Of a stretch of DNA of 64,000 nt, positions 1 to 9,132 are shown piece by piece. Each line of letters opens with the position of its first letter. Position 1 is the stretch's first letter. Under the pieces are notes generated by a model. That model had not been told where the DNA came from. It saw only the letters and a list, made by a program, of their open reading frames with translations, and made no database searches. This DNA is from Cellulomonas sp. C5510 (GTDB taxonomy: Bacteria; Actinomycetota; Actinomycetes; Actinomycetales; Cellulomonadaceae), in assembly GCF_019797765.1 (NCBI RefSeq), contig NZ_CP081862.1, positions 3,658,001 to 3,722,000 of the forward strand. Direction: 5' to 3'. Made by a program: the position numbers and the translations under genes.

Positions 1-367
1 GCTCGCCGCGCTGAGCTCCGGCGACTCCGGGCGCGCTGCCGCGCTGCTCGCGCGCATGGCCCCGGCCACCGGGCCGGCGACGCCCGGAGCCGGCACCGCC
101 CGCGACCGAGGCGACGCGCTCGTGCGACGCTTCGCGGCGACGCGGGGCTTCGACACCCGGGGCGCGCTCGGTGCGGTCGTCGCGCCCGTGCTGGTCGTGC
201 ACGGGCGGGAGGACCCGACCGTCCCCCTGGAGGACGTGCTGGCGATGACCGCCGAGCTCCCCGACGCGGACCTGCTGCTGCTGTCCGGCGCCGGGCACGC
301 GTGGGAGAACGAGGTCCCGGCCCGCGCCGCCGCGCAGATCAGCGCGTTCCTCCGGGCCGTGCGCTGA
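1..367 (+). CDS. alpha/beta hydrolase, C-terminal part
   Basis: The window opens inside this gene; the frame is open from base 2 and no start is visible. The last 100 residues match the C-terminal third of an alpha/beta hydrolase: a strand ending VLVVHGREDP, which normally carries the catalytic acid (Asp of the RED/GxxDP turn), and then GAGHAW, the usual position of the catalytic His. The nucleophile elbow would lie upstream of the window, so substrate and subfamily cannot be given. Its stop codon pairs with the stop codon of the convergent sdaA gene in a shared hairpin. Confidence 0.75.
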   Translation, partial: LAALSSGDSGRAAALLARMAPATGPATPGAGTARDRGDALVRRFAATRGFDTRGALGAVVAPVLVVHGREDPTVPLEDVLAMTAELPDADLLLLSGAGHAWENEVPARAAAQISAFLRAVR

Positions 368-400
368 GGAGGGCCGGGCGCCGACGCCCGGCCCTCCTCA
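365..400. terminator. bidirectional terminator hairpin shared by two stop codons
   Basis: A perfect 16-bp stem (365-380 with 385-400) closes a four-base CCGA loop between two convergent genes. The TGA of the hydrolase (365-367) and the TGA of sdaA on the other strand (398-400) form the two ends of the stem, so both genes end in the same hairpin. There is no U-tract, as is common in high-GC actinobacteria. Function as a terminator is inferred from the convergent placement. Confidence 0.7.
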
Positions 401-1795
401 GCACTCCACGACGTTGACGGCGAGTCCGCCGAGCGCGGTCTCCTTGTACTTGTGGCTCATGTCGGCCCCGGTCTCGCGCATCGTCGCGATCACCTGGTCG
501 AGGGAGACCCGGTGGTCGCCGTCCCCCCACAGCGCCATCCGCGCGGCGTTGACCGCCTTGGCCGCCGCGATCGCGTTCCGCTCGATGCAGGGGATCTGGA
601 CCAGCCCGCCGATGGGGTCGCACGTCAGGCCCAGGTTCTGCTCCATCGCGATCTCCGCGGCGTTCTCCACCTGGCGCGGGGTGCCGCCGAGCACCTCCGC
701 GAGCCCGGCCGCCGCCATGGACGAGGCGGACCCCACCTCGCCCTGGCACCCGACCTCGGCCCCCGAGATCGACGCGTTCGCCTTGTACAGCGTCCCGATC
801 GCCGCCGCGGTGAGCAGGAACCGCTCGACCACGTCGTCCCGGTCGGCGCGACCCGCCGGGGTGGAGTCCAGGGCGTACGACAGCACCGCCGGCACGACCC
901 CGGCGGCGCCGTTGGTCGGGGCGGTGACGACACGGCCGCCGGAGGCGTTCTCCTCGTTGACCGCGAGCGCCACGAAGTTGACGCGCTGCTGCCAGTGCGC
1001 CTCGTCGTGGTGCGGGTCCTCGCGCTCGAGCCGCGCGGCCCACTCCCCCGCGCGGCGGCGCACGCCCAGACCGCCCGGCAGGAGTCCCTCGCGGGCCACC
1101 GCCGAGCGCACGCACGCCTCCATGACCTCCCAGATGTGTCGCAGGCCCCGCGAGATCTCGTCGTCGGAGCGGCGCGCGCGCTCGTTGGCGCGCATCACCT
1201 CGCTCACGGCGAGTCCCGTCGCCTCGCACACCGCGAGCAGCTCGGCGCCCGTGCGGAACGGCAGCGGCACGGGCACGCGGTCGGCGCCGTCCGCCGCGCC
1301 CTCGGCGGGGTCCTCCCCCTCGCGCACGACGAAGCCGCCGCCGACGGAGAAGTACGTCTCGGCGACCAGCTCGCGGCCGTCCGCGTCGGACGCGGCGAAC
1401 GACAGCGCGTTGGGGTGCCGCGGGTGCACGGTGAGCGGGCGCAGCACGAAGTCCTCGACCCGGCACGGCACCGGGTGCCGCCCGTCGAGGTCGACCGCGC
1501 CGGTGCGCGTGATCCGGTCGAGCAGGGCCTCCGCCTCGTCGGGGAGGACCTGGTCGGGCAGGGCGCCGGCGAGCCCGAGGAGGATCGCGGTGAACGTCCC
1601 GTGCCCCGCGCCGGTGGCGGCGAGGGAGCCGAGGACGTCGACCCGCAGCGCGTGCACCCGCTCGAGCGTCCCCGCGTCCGCCAGCCGCCGCGCGAAGTCG
1701 GCCGCTGCCTTCATCGGGCCGACCGTGTGCGAGCTGGACGGGCCGATGCCGATCGTGAACAGGTCGAAGACCCCGACGGTCTGCTGCGTCTCCAT
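398..1795 (-). CDS. sdaA: L-serine ammonia-lyase, iron-sulfur type
   Basis: The 465-residue product is a single-chain, iron-sulfur L-serine dehydratase, which deaminates L-serine to pyruvate and ammonia in the cytoplasm. The N-terminal beta domain has the family hallmark [11 protein letters not shown] (about residues 18-28). The alpha domain has [10 protein letters not shown] and the cysteines expected to bind the 4Fe-4S cluster: Cys350 in GCQGEVG, Cys392 in CDPIGG and Cys403 in IPCIE. The last residue is Cys465, matching the C-terminal 'tail cysteine' described for the Legionella enzyme. Length and both domains are complete. It stands alone, convergent with the hydrolase gene and followed upstream by an Lrp-type regulator on the same strand, which may or may not control it. 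Confidence 0.95.
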   Translation of the reverse strand: METQQTVGVFDLFTIGIGPSSSHTVGPMKAAADFARRLADAGTLERVHALRVDVLGSLAATGAGHGTFTAILLGLAGALPDQVLPDEAEALLDRITRTGAVDLDGRHPVPCRVEDFVLRPLTVHPRHPNALSFAASDADGRELVAETYFSVGGGFVVREGEDPAEGAADGADRVPVPLPFRTGAELLAVCEATGLAVSEVMRANERARRSDDEISRGLRHIWEVMEACVRSAVAREGLLPGGLGVRRRAGEWAARLEREDPHHDEAHWQQRVNFVALAVNEENASGGRVVTAPTNGAAGVVPAVLSYALDSTPAGRADRDDVVERFLLTAAAIGTLYKANASISGAEVGCQGEVGSASSMAAAGLAEVLGGTPRQVENAAEIAMEQNLGLTCDPIGGLVQIPCIERNAIAAAKAVNAARMALWGDGDHRVSLDQVIATMRETGADMSHKYKETALGGLAVNVVEC

Positions 1796-1852
1796 GTCAC
1801 GCGACGATAGGTACCGCGTCCGCTGCCGCCAACGCCGTGCAGGATCGGCGCC

Positions 1853-2902
1853 TCAGCGAGCGTCGTCGCGCGCGAAGTCATTCAGGAGCGGGACGACGGT
1901 GCCGGTCGCGTGCCCGTGCTGGTCGAGCACCCTGCCTTCCTTCTTCAGGCTGCGCAGGACCACGGAGCGGTCGGCGATCGAGACGTCGGGCACCCGCTTG
2001 CCGATGGCCACCTCCAGGCGCTGGACGTCGGCGAGCGTCCGCATCCACACCGAGAGCACCAGGTTGTACGGGCCGATCGTCGACACGGCCAGGCGCACCT
2101 CCCCGAGCCGGGTGAGCGCCGCACCGACCCGCTCCGTCAGCGCCGCCGGCACCCGCAGGAAGTACCACGCGTGCACCGGCCAGCCCGAGTGCGCCCGCGC
2201 GATCTCCGTGCGGACCTCCAGGCGCCCGCGCGCGGTCAGCGCCGCCATCGACTCCCTGACCCGGCGCTGCCCCACGTCCAGCGTCCGCGCGATCGTGGCC
2301 ACCGTCGCGCGGCCGTCGCGAGCGAGCAGCGTGAGCAGCGCGTCCTCGAGCTGCGGGTCCACCCGCAGCCGCGCCGCGCCCGGCGCCGTGACGGTGCGGC
2401 CCACCGCTGCCACCTCCTCCGGGGACAGCGCGCCCAGCCGCCACTGCCCCGCGTCGGTGAAGGGCGACGAGAGCAGGTGCGTGCGCGTGGCCCGCACCCC
2501 GTCCAGCTCCCGCATCCGCCCGATGACGTAGTCGCCCAGCGCGGTCAGGTCAGGGGCGCCGACCAGGACGAGGAGGTCGCGGCCGCCCGCGGTGTGGTCG
2601 ACGGTGAACGACTCGGGGTCCGCGGCGAGCACGTCCGCGATCTGCGGCGTGGCACCGGGCTGCGCCTCCACCTCGAGGATCGCCGCCGGGCCGCGGGCCG
2701 CCGCGCCCGGGAGCCCCGCCACCCACGCCAGGCCCTCGGCCGAGAGCCGCTCCCAGCGCCGCGCGAGCGTGACCGCGTCCACGCCCACGACGGGCGCCAG
2801 CGCGGCCCAGCGCGCACGCGGGCTGATCTGCAGCGCGTGGATCATGCGCCGGTCGACCTCGTCGAGGCTGCGTCCCTGCACCAGGCTGCGGGTGGCCGTC
2901 AT
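1853..2902 (-). CDS. Lrp/AsnC-type regulator with two tandem modules
   Basis: The 349-residue protein looks like two Lrp/AsnC units joined head to tail. Each has a winged HTH (about residues 12-65 and 185-235) followed by an AsnC-type ligand-sensing (RAM-like) domain; the first starts with LDEVDRRMIHAL, the usual opening of the family. Such double Lrp proteins are common in actinobacteria. The gene is divergent from the M20 amidohydrolase gene with about 80 bp between starts, so this peptidase is the most likely target; sdaA, next on the same strand, is another. The ligand is unknown, with an amino acid being the family norm. Confidence 0.88.
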   Translation of the reverse strand: MTATRSLVQGRSLDEVDRRMIHALQISPRARWAALAPVVGVDAVTLARRWERLSAEGLAWVAGLPGAAARGPAAILEVEAQPGATPQIADVLAADPESFTVDHTAGGRDLLVLVGAPDLTALGDYVIGRMRELDGVRATRTHLLSSPFTDAGQWRLGALSPEEVAAVGRTVTAPGAARLRVDPQLEDALLTLLARDGRATVATIARTLDVGQRRVRESMAALTARGRLEVRTEIARAHSGWPVHAWYFLRVPAALTERVGAALTRLGEVRLAVSTIGPYNLVLSVWMRTLADVQRLEVAIGKRVPDVSIADRSVVLRSLKKEGRVLDQHGHATGTVVPLLNDFARDDAR

Positions 2903-2981
2903 GATCCTTCACCCTACCGAGGGCACCCGCACGGGCGGGACATCCTGCACGCGACCCGTCCGCCACGTCGATCGAGGAGCG

Positions 2982-4184
2982 ATGTCCGTCACCCAGCCCC
3001 CGCCCGTCCACCGCGCCCCCGACGACGTGCGCGCCGCCGTGCTCGCCTCCCGCGTCGCCTGGGCGGACGCGGTGCTCGGGCTCAGCGCCCGGATCCACGC
3101 CGCGCCGGAGCTCGCGTTCGAGGAGCACGGCGCCGCCGCCGCCGTCGCCGGCGTGCTGCGCGACGCGGGGTTCGCGACGACGGTCGGCGCCTACGGCCTC
3201 GCGACCGCCGTCGAGGCCACCTGCGGGACGGGTGACATCACGGTCGCCGTCTGCGCCGAGTACGACGCACTGCCCGGCATCGGTCACGCGTGCGGCCACA
3301 ACCTCATCGCGGCGGCCGGGGTCGGCGCCGCGCTCGCCCTCGCCCGCGTCGCGGACCGCACCGGCCTGCGGGTGAAGCTGCTCGGCACCCCGGCGGAGGA
3401 GCACGGCGGCGGCAAGGTCCTGCTGCTCGACGCCGGCGCCTGGGAGGACGTCGACTTCAGCCTGATGGTCCACCCCGGGCCGGGGCACGACCTGCGCTGC
3501 GCCGACGTCCGGACCCAGGCCGTCGCGCGCTTCGACATGACGTTCCGGGGACGCGGCGGGCACGCCGGCGCGGCGAACCCCGACGGGGCCAACGCCGCCG
3601 GCGCCGCCACGATCGGCCTGGTCGCGCTCGGCCTCCTGCGCCAGCACCTGCCCGACGGCACCCGCGCGAACGCGTACGTGGCGGACGGCGGCGAGGCGAC
3701 CAACATCATCCCGTCGACCGCGACCGTGCGCGCCGAGGTGCGCGGCGACACGCTCGCCGCCGTCGAGGACGCCCGCCGGCGCATCCTCGCGTGCTTCGAG
3801 GGCGGTGCCGTCGCCACCGGGTGCACCTGGTCCTGGACCGACGCCGAACCCACCTACGCGGACGTGGTGCAGGACCCCCTGCTCGCCGGCGCCTGGGACC
3901 GCAACCTCGCCGCCCTCGGGCGCTCCCCGCGGCCGTACGCCGGGCCGGCGGGCGGGTCGACCGACATGGGCACCGTGTCCCACGCGGTGCCCGCCATCCA
4001 CCCGCTCGTCGCGATCGAGGGCTGCGACTCGGCGCCGCACACCCCCGCGTTCGCGGAGGACGTGATCGGGCCTGCCGCCGAGCGCGCCGCCGTCGACGGC
4101 GCCCTGGCGATGGCGCTGACCGCCGTGGACACGGTGGCGGCGCTGCGGGCCGGGGAGCGGCTGGGGACGCCGTCCGGGAGGTAG
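2982..4184 (+). CDS. M20 family amidohydrolase (AbgB/IAA-amino acid hydrolase type)
   Basis: Start chosen at ATG 2982, preceded by a good ribosome site (GAGGAG); the open frame runs further upstream but overlaps the divergent regulator. The 400-residue product has the M20D zinc-peptidase layout: GHACGHN metal-binding motif around residue 105, PAEEHGGGK with the catalytic glutamate around 138, the GRGGHAGA signature of the small dimerisation lid around 190, and a late His in CDSAPHTP. The family cleaves amide bonds of N-acylated amino acids, aminobenzoyl-glutamate or related compounds; the exact substrate cannot be read here. Divergent to an Lrp-type regulator, which suggests amino-acid-responsive control. 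Confidence 0.88.
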   Translation: MSVTQPPPVHRAPDDVRAAVLASRVAWADAVLGLSARIHAAPELAFEEHGAAAAVAGVLRDAGFATTVGAYGLATAVEATCGTGDITVAVCAEYDALPGIGHACGHNLIAAAGVGAALALARVADRTGLRVKLLGTPAEEHGGGKVLLLDAGAWEDVDFSLMVHPGPGHDLRCADVRTQAVARFDMTFRGRGGHAGAANPDGANAAGAATIGLVALGLLRQHLPDGTRANAYVADGGEATNIIPSTATVRAEVRGDTLAAVEDARRRILACFEGGAVATGCTWSWTDAEPTYADVVQDPLLAGAWDRNLAALGRSPRPYAGPAGGSTDMGTVSHAVPAIHPLVAIEGCDSAPHTPAFAEDVIGPAAERAAVDGALAMALTAVDTVAALRAGERLGTPSGR

Positions 4185-4239
4185 CGCGCGGGCCGCGCCG
4201 GGCTGCCCCGTGGCCGCGACGCGCGCCCGCCGGGGCGGC

Positions 4240-5199
4240 TCACACGCGCAGCTCGGCGCCCGCGAGCGACTCGACCTCCGCCCACACGCGCCGCGCCGCG
4301 TCGTCCCCCGGCTCGGCGGTCCGGGCGGGGACGGGGAACCGCGCCGGCACACCGCGCATCCCCTGGGCCGGGGCGTAGTACTCCCCGCCGCGGACGCCGG
4401 GGTCCGTCAGCGCGCGCACGCCGGGCCAGGCCGCGGCGTCCTTGCCCTGCGCCCAGGGCGTGTACGGGTTGCGTCGGTACGGGGTGGAGCGGTCGCGGAT
4501 GCCGGGGCGCTCGGGCGTGCGCGCGTCGACGCCGACACCCGGGTGCGTGACCACCGACGCGACGGGCCGTCCGGCGGCGCGCAGCCGGCGGTCCAGCTCG
4601 AACGCGAGCACCTCCGTCACCGCCTTGGCCTTCGCGTACGCCACGATGCCGAGCCTCGGGACCCGCGCGACGTCGTCGAACCCGGGGCGGAACCGGCGGA
4701 CGAAGCCCGTGGACGCGTGGACGACCCGGCTCTCGCCCCCGTGGGCCTCGGCGGTCGCGGCGAGCGCCGGCAGGATCCCGGCGAGCAGCCGCGCGTGCCC
4801 GACCACGTGGGTGCCGAGCAGCAGCGGCAGGCCGTCCGCCGTGCGGGCGCCCGCCCGCATGGACATGGCGCCGCCGTTGAGGAACACGCCGTCCAGGCGC
4901 GGCAGCGCCGCCAGCTCCGCGGCCGCGTCGTCGATGGCGGCCAGCGAGCCGAGCTCCAGGACGACCGTCCGCACGTGCGCGTCCGGCGTGCGGGCGAGGA
5001 TCGTGTCGCGCGCGTGGGCCAGCCTGGCGGCCGACCGGGAGGCGAGCACGACGTCGGCGCCCGCCGCCGCGAGCTGCTCGGCGGCGAAGTACCCGATCCC
5101 GGCGGTCGCGCCGGTGACCACCAGCGTCCGGCCGTCCTGGCGCGGCAGGCGGAGCGGGTCCCAGGCGGTGCGGTCGGTGGGTGCGGTCGTCTCGGTCAT
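4240..5199 (-). CDS. short-chain dehydrogenase/reductase
   Basis: Start taken at ATG 5199 (MTETTAPTD), giving 319 residues; the longer open frame would run over the operator region. The protein has the classical SDR cofactor motif TGATAGIGYFAAEQL near residue 30, the strand GVFLNGGAMS in place of NNAG, and an active-site region with YAKAK (Tyr-x3-Lys) around residue 175. The long C-terminal part fits the retinol-dehydrogenase/WWOX-like NAD(P)H oxidoreductases. It is divergent from a TetR regulator with two palindromes between them, so it is probably derepressed by an unknown small molecule that binds that regulator. Confidence 0.9.
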   Translation of the reverse strand: MTETTAPTDRTAWDPLRLPRQDGRTLVVTGATAGIGYFAAEQLAAAGADVVLASRSAARLAHARDTILARTPDAHVRTVVLELGSLAAIDDAAAELAALPRLDGVFLNGGAMSMRAGARTADGLPLLLGTHVVGHARLLAGILPALAATAEAHGGESRVVHASTGFVRRFRPGFDDVARVPRLGIVAYAKAKAVTEVLAFELDRRLRAAGRPVASVVTHPGVGVDARTPERPGIRDRSTPYRRNPYTPWAQGKDAAAWPGVRALTDPGVRGGEYYAPAQGMRGVPARFPVPARTAEPGDDAARRVWAEVESLAGAELRV

Positions 5200-5221
5200 G
5201 GGGCCCTCGTCTCGAAGCGGA

Positions 5222-5274
5222 GAAGTGGATAGGTCATCCGTTACCCGCACCGTACCGGATGATCCATCCGCTTC
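5222..5274. promoter_or_regulatory. double palindromic operator between SDR and TetR genes
   Basis: Two 22-bp arms (5222-5243 and 5253-5274) form an inverted repeat with 18 of 22 positions matching and a 9-bp spacer. Each arm is itself a small palindrome, GGAT-N5-ATCC (5227-5239 and 5257-5269), with centres 30 bp apart. This is the layout expected for two TetR-family dimers bound on the same face of the DNA, and it covers the space between the two divergent start codons. Binding by the neighbouring regulator is inference. Confidence 0.75.
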
Positions 5275-5290
5275 GACTAGGGTGGGCGGC

Positions 5291-5830
5291 ATGCCCGCGC
5301 TCCGCTCCGACGCCGCACGCAGCCGTGCGCGCATCCTGGCCGCCGCCGCCGACGGGGACCGCGCGACCCTGCGCCTCAACGAGGTCGCCCGCGCGGCGGG
5401 GGTCGGCGTCGGCACCGTCTACCGCCACTTCCCCACCGTCGACGCCCTCGTCGAGGCGCTGACCGCCGGCACCGTCCAGCGCGCCCTCGACGCCGCGCGC
5501 ACCGCACTGCGCACCGACGACCCGGCGGCCGCGTTCCACGGCTTCCTGGCCACGATGCTCGACCTGCTGCTCGCCGACGACGGGCTGCAGCACGTGCTGC
5601 TGGCCGCGGACGGCTCCTCCACCGCGGTCGGCGAGGCCAAGGCCGAGCTGACCCGCACCGCCGCCACCCTCCTCGACCGCGCCCAGCAGGCCGGGGCGGT
5701 CCGGACCGAGGTCACCCTGGAGCTGCTCATGCACCTCGTGTGCGGGATCGAGCACGCCGTCCGCCTCGGCGCCCCCGAGGACCGCGGCACCCTCACGGCC
5801 GTGTTCCGCGCCGGGCTGCGGCCGGACTGA
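5291..5830 (+). CDS. TetR family transcriptional regulator
   Basis: Start at ATG 5291, the first start downstream of the operator palindromes. The 179-residue product has an N-terminal TetR helix-turn-helix with the recognition stretch VARAAGVGVGTVYRHFP (about residues 30-47), the clearest signature of the family, followed by an all-helical ligand-binding and dimerisation domain. It is divergent from the SDR oxidoreductase gene, the usual arrangement for a repressor that senses the substrate or product of its neighbour and also represses itself. Confidence 0.92.
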   Translation: MPALRSDAARSRARILAAAADGDRATLRLNEVARAAGVGVGTVYRHFPTVDALVEALTAGTVQRALDAARTALRTDDPAAAFHGFLATMLDLLLADDGLQHVLLAADGSSTAVGEAKAELTRTAATLLDRAQQAGAVRTEVTLELLMHLVCGIEHAVRLGAPEDRGTLTAVFRAGLRPD

Positions 5831-6208
5831 CACGACCGGCAGGCCCCGGGGCCGGCCGGCGGTCCCGCGACGGGGCCGGCGACCGGCGCGCTCGGTGACC
5901 GACGCCGCGGGCACATCAGACCACTGCATTCGGGACGCGACGGCCCCTTTCTCCACTCACCAGGGCCGCGATCACCACTGAGTGCCCGCGGACTGCCGAC
6001 GGAGCAGGCGACCGTGGACATCCACGCAGCGCGGAGCTGCGCGCGACCCGGTGCGCGAGAGCGACCCGGGACGTCGCCCGCCACCCGTGGACGCACCACA
6101 CCGATCTCCCCGCAGCCGGACACCCGGGCCGCTCCTGCTCGCCGCACCCCCGGAGCCCGCCCGAGACCGCCGGCGCACCGTGCCCGCACCCCTCCTGGAG
6201 AGAGCCCC
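5831..6208. other. non-coding stretch upstream of a surface protein
   Basis: About 380 bp without a convincing gene. The first part just after the TetR stop is rich in GGCC/GGGGCC inverted pairs and could end transcription. The rest is the upstream region of the large secreted protein at 6209; frames that stay open here have arginine-rich translations typical of antisense noise. Confidence 0.5.
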
Positions 6209-8527
6209 GTGAACAAGCAGCGCCGCCTGGCCGCGGTCGTCGTCGTGATCGCCGCCGCCCTCGCGGGCACCTCCCTGCCGGCGGAGCGCGCGGACGCCGC
6301 CGCGGTCACCCCGCTCGAGCCGGTGTACAGCGACACGGTCTACGGCGGCGCGACCTCCGTGGGCAACGGCTCGATGCGCTGCCCGACCGCGGCCGACGGC
6401 GTGAACCTGCGTGCCGGGACGAGCTTCGCGGCGTGCGCGGACGCCCAGGCCGGCGCCGTGCCGGCGGGCACGCTCACCAACAACAACGACTACTCGATGC
6501 GCCACCAGGACGCGGACGGCGACCCCGCCACCTTCAACGCGTCCTCCGCCGTGCTGACCATCCCCCAGGGCGCCGACATCCGGTACGCGATGCTCGAGTG
6601 GGGCGGGCACACCGGGGAGTTCCTCCGCAGCACGGGCACCGTCTCGCCGATCCCCTCGTGCAACGTCGTGGGGCAGCAGTACGCCGCGCAGTTCCCGACC
6701 ACGATGCCCGCGGCCCCGGCCGCGGCGACCCCCGAGGCACAGCAGCCCGGCCTGCAGATCGGCGGCGGGCCCCGCACCACCCTGACCCCCGACGCCGTCA
6801 CGCGGGACTCCGGCGCGGCGTGGCCCGTGAACAGCGACCGCTTCTACACGGGCTCGGCCGACGTCACCACGCTGCTGCAGGACGCGGGGCACGCGGGCGA
6901 CGTGACCGTGACGGTCTCCGACATCTGGGCGCCCCAGGGCGTGAACTGCGCGGCCGGCTGGGCGATCACGGTGGTGTGGGCGTTCGACGCCCCCGAGCCC
7001 GGCGTCGCCGAGTACGCCAACGCGATCAGCGTGTTCCAGGGGCACGTCCGCCAGGGCGCGGCCGACGCCGCCTCGATCGCCCGGATCTCCGGGTTCGAGG
7101 CGGCGTCGTCGACCTCCCGGATCGGCATCGTGGCCTACGAGGGCGACCGCGGGAGCGTCGGCGACCGGTTCTCGATCAACGGCACCGACGTCCTGGAGCC
7201 GACCGGGTACGGCACGACCAACGACTTCTTCGTCTCGGCCGCCGAGGGCAGCAGCGATCCCGCGTGGCCGGTGAACTTCAGCACCGACGTGAACGTGTTC
7301 AGCACCGGGCTCGTCCCGGCCGGGAGCACCGAGGCGACGCTCGGGTTCCGGACCAACGGCGACGGGTACTGGCTCCAGTCGCTGTGGATGGAGACGCCGG
7401 TCGCGAGCGTGTCGCTGACCAAGACGGCGGACATCACCACCGGCCGGCCGGGCGACCCCGTGACCTGGACGATCACCGTGACCAACCCGAGCCCGGCGAC
7501 CCTGCACGACATCGTGGTCACCGACCCCCTCGAGCCGGCGTGCGACCGGTCCGTGGCGTCCGCGCAGGTCGTCGCGACGTCGTTCTCCTACACGTGCACG
7601 GGCGCGCTCCCCGACACCACCGTGGTCAACACCGCCACCGTCACCGCGACGACCGACGCCGGGGCGCCGCTGACCGCCCAGGCCCAGGCCACCGTCGAGG
7701 TCATCCACCCGGCGCTCTCGCTCACCAAGACCGCCGACCGCGCCCTCTACCGCGACGGCGAGCCGATGACGTTCGAGCTGGTCGTCGAGAACACCGGCGA
7801 CACCGACCTCACCGGCGTGCGGGTCACCGACGCCCAGGTCGCGGCCTGCTCCGCCGACCTCGGCACCCTCCACCCCGGCGAGCTCCGGACGACCACCTGC
7901 ACGGTCGCGGCACCGCTGGCCGGCGGCGTCAACACCGCCACGGCCACCGCCACCGACCCGCTCGGGAACACCGTGGAGGCCGTCGACGCGGTCGACGTCC
8001 CGACCGCCGCCCCCGCCCTCGACGTCCGCAAGAGCGTGTCCGCCGAGCAGGTCGAGGCCGGGGACACGGCGACGTTCACCGTCGAGGTGACCAACACCGG
8101 CGAGGTCCGCCTGGACGACGTCCTGGTCGAGGACCCGGCCGTCCCGGGCTGCTCGGCGGAGGTGGGGTCGCTCGCGCCCGGGGAGTCGCGCCGCACCACC
8201 TGCACCTGGCGCGGCACGACCCCGCAGACCTTCACCAACGTCGCGCACGCCTCCGGCACCGCCGTGCGCTGCGCCCTGGCCGCGCCCGCACCCTGCGAGG
8301 ACCTCGGCATGCCGCGGCTGACCGCCGAGGACAGCGCGGACGTCCGGGTCGTCGCGGTCGCGGACCCGACCGACGTGCTCGAGGACGAGGGGCGTTCCGG
8401 TGACGGCGCGGGCGGTCCCGCCGCGCGGGTGCTGGCCACGACCGGCGTCGGCGTCACGACGGCCGTCGCCGCGGCGGCCCTGCTGGTGCTGGCCGGGGCG
8501 GTGCTGCGGAGCCGCCGCCGGGCGTGA
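6209..8527 (+). CDS. secreted DUF11-repeat surface protein with LATTG sorting signal
   Basis: Start at GTG 6209 after GGAGAGAG. The 772-residue product begins with a classical signal peptide (NKQRR, then a hydrophobic run to about residue 31). Residues about 35-395 form a beta-rich adhesin-like region I cannot name. Three DUF11-type beta-sandwich repeats follow, starting near residues 398 (VSLTKTADIT), 502 (LSLTKTADRA) and 604 (LDVRKSVSAE); each carries paired cysteines. The C-terminus has LATTG (near 742), a hydrophobic helix and RSRRRA: a cell-wall sorting signal of the LAXTG kind used by class E sortases. It is therefore expected to be anchored to peptidoglycan outside the cell as an adhesin or stalk. 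No sortase sits next to it. Confidence 0.85.
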   Translation: MNKQRRLAAVVVVIAAALAGTSLPAERADAAAVTPLEPVYSDTVYGGATSVGNGSMRCPTAADGVNLRAGTSFAACADAQAGAVPAGTLTNNNDYSMRHQDADGDPATFNASSAVLTIPQGADIRYAMLEWGGHTGEFLRSTGTVSPIPSCNVVGQQYAAQFPTTMPAAPAAATPEAQQPGLQIGGGPRTTLTPDAVTRDSGAAWPVNSDRFYTGSADVTTLLQDAGHAGDVTVTVSDIWAPQGVNCAAGWAITVVWAFDAPEPGVAEYANAISVFQGHVRQGAADAASIARISGFEAASSTSRIGIVAYEGDRGSVGDRFSINGTDVLEPTGYGTTNDFFVSAAEGSSDPAWPVNFSTDVNVFSTGLVPAGSTEATLGFRTNGDGYWLQSLWMETPVASVSLTKTADITTGRPGDPVTWTITVTNPSPATLHDIVVTDPLEPACDRSVASAQVVATSFSYTCTGALPDTTVVNTATVTATTDAGAPLTAQAQATVEVIHPALSLTKTADRALYRDGEPMTFELVVENTGDTDLTGVRVTDAQVAACSADLGTLHPGELRTTTCTVAAPLAGGVNTATATATDPLGNTVEAVDAVDVPTAAPALDVRKSVSAEQVEAGDTATFTVEVTNTGEVRLDDVLVEDPAVPGCSAEVGSLAPGESRRTTCTWRGTTPQTFTNVAHASGTAVRCALAAPAPCEDLGMPRLTAEDSADVRVVAVADPTDVLEDEGRSGDGAGGPAARVLATTGVGVTTAVAAAALLVLAGAVLRSRRRA

Positions 8528-8578
8528 CGGGCGCGCCGCCGGACCGGCCCCGGACCTGCGGCGCCCCGGCGGTCCGCG

Positions 8579-9019
8579 CTACGACGCGATGAGCAGCCCG
8601 CGCTGGAACCCGTCGGTGAGCCGCCGGGCGGCCGAGGACCGGCCGCCCCCGAGGCGACGCGACCGCCCGACGACGACCAGGTCGGCCTGCTCGACCCGCG
8701 CGAGCTCCGCGAGCTCGCCGACGACGTCGCCGGACGGGAGGTGCAGCCGGCCGCGGACCCCCGTGCGGCGGAACGCGTCGGTGACCTCGGCGGCGACCTC
8801 GGCCGCGACGTCGTCGCTCGACGCGCGGAGCACGGCGCCGACGTCCCAGCAGAACATCGACATGGACGTCAGCGCGAACGACGACCAGTGCACGAACGGG
8901 CGCACGTAGCAGACGCTGAGCGTGGCGGACTCCCGCTCCGCGAGGCCCAGGCTGAAGGCGAGGGCACGGGACGACCTCTCGCGGCCGTCGACGCCGACGA
9001 CGATCGTGCGCAGGCTCAT
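8579..9019 (-). CDS. universal stress protein (UspA fold)
   Basis: 146-residue single-domain protein opening TIVVGVDGRERSSRALAFSLGLAE, the first strand and helix of the UspA fold, and ending with ADLVVVGRSRR. The late glycine/serine stretch that follows (LGGGRSSAARRL) differs from the usual G-x2-G-x9-G-S/T ATP-binding loop, so nucleotide binding is uncertain. Start is ATG 9019. It is divergent from the AraC-type regulator; about 110 bp separate the starts. The cytoplasmic stress role is assumed from the family. Confidence 0.85.
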   Translation of the reverse strand: MSLRTIVVGVDGRERSSRALAFSLGLAERESATLSVCYVRPFVHWSSFALTSMSMFCWDVGAVLRASSDDVAAEVAAEVTDAFRRTGVRGRLHLPSGDVVGELAELARVEQADLVVVGRSRRLGGGRSSAARRLTDGFQRGLLIAS

Positions 9020-9132
9020 CGCGCCACCTCGTCCCGCGGCAGCAGGCGGACAGGTGCGGGCGTGCGTGTCGCGGTCATGCCCCGAGTAGACCCGCCGGAC
9101 GGCGCGGCGCGGAACACGTAAAGTTCTCCGTG

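Noticed and set aside
5972..8248. Minus-strand open frame of about 758 codons opposite the DUF11 protein
   Set aside because: Arg/Gly/Val-rich translation with no domain; antisense shadow of a real GC-rich gene.
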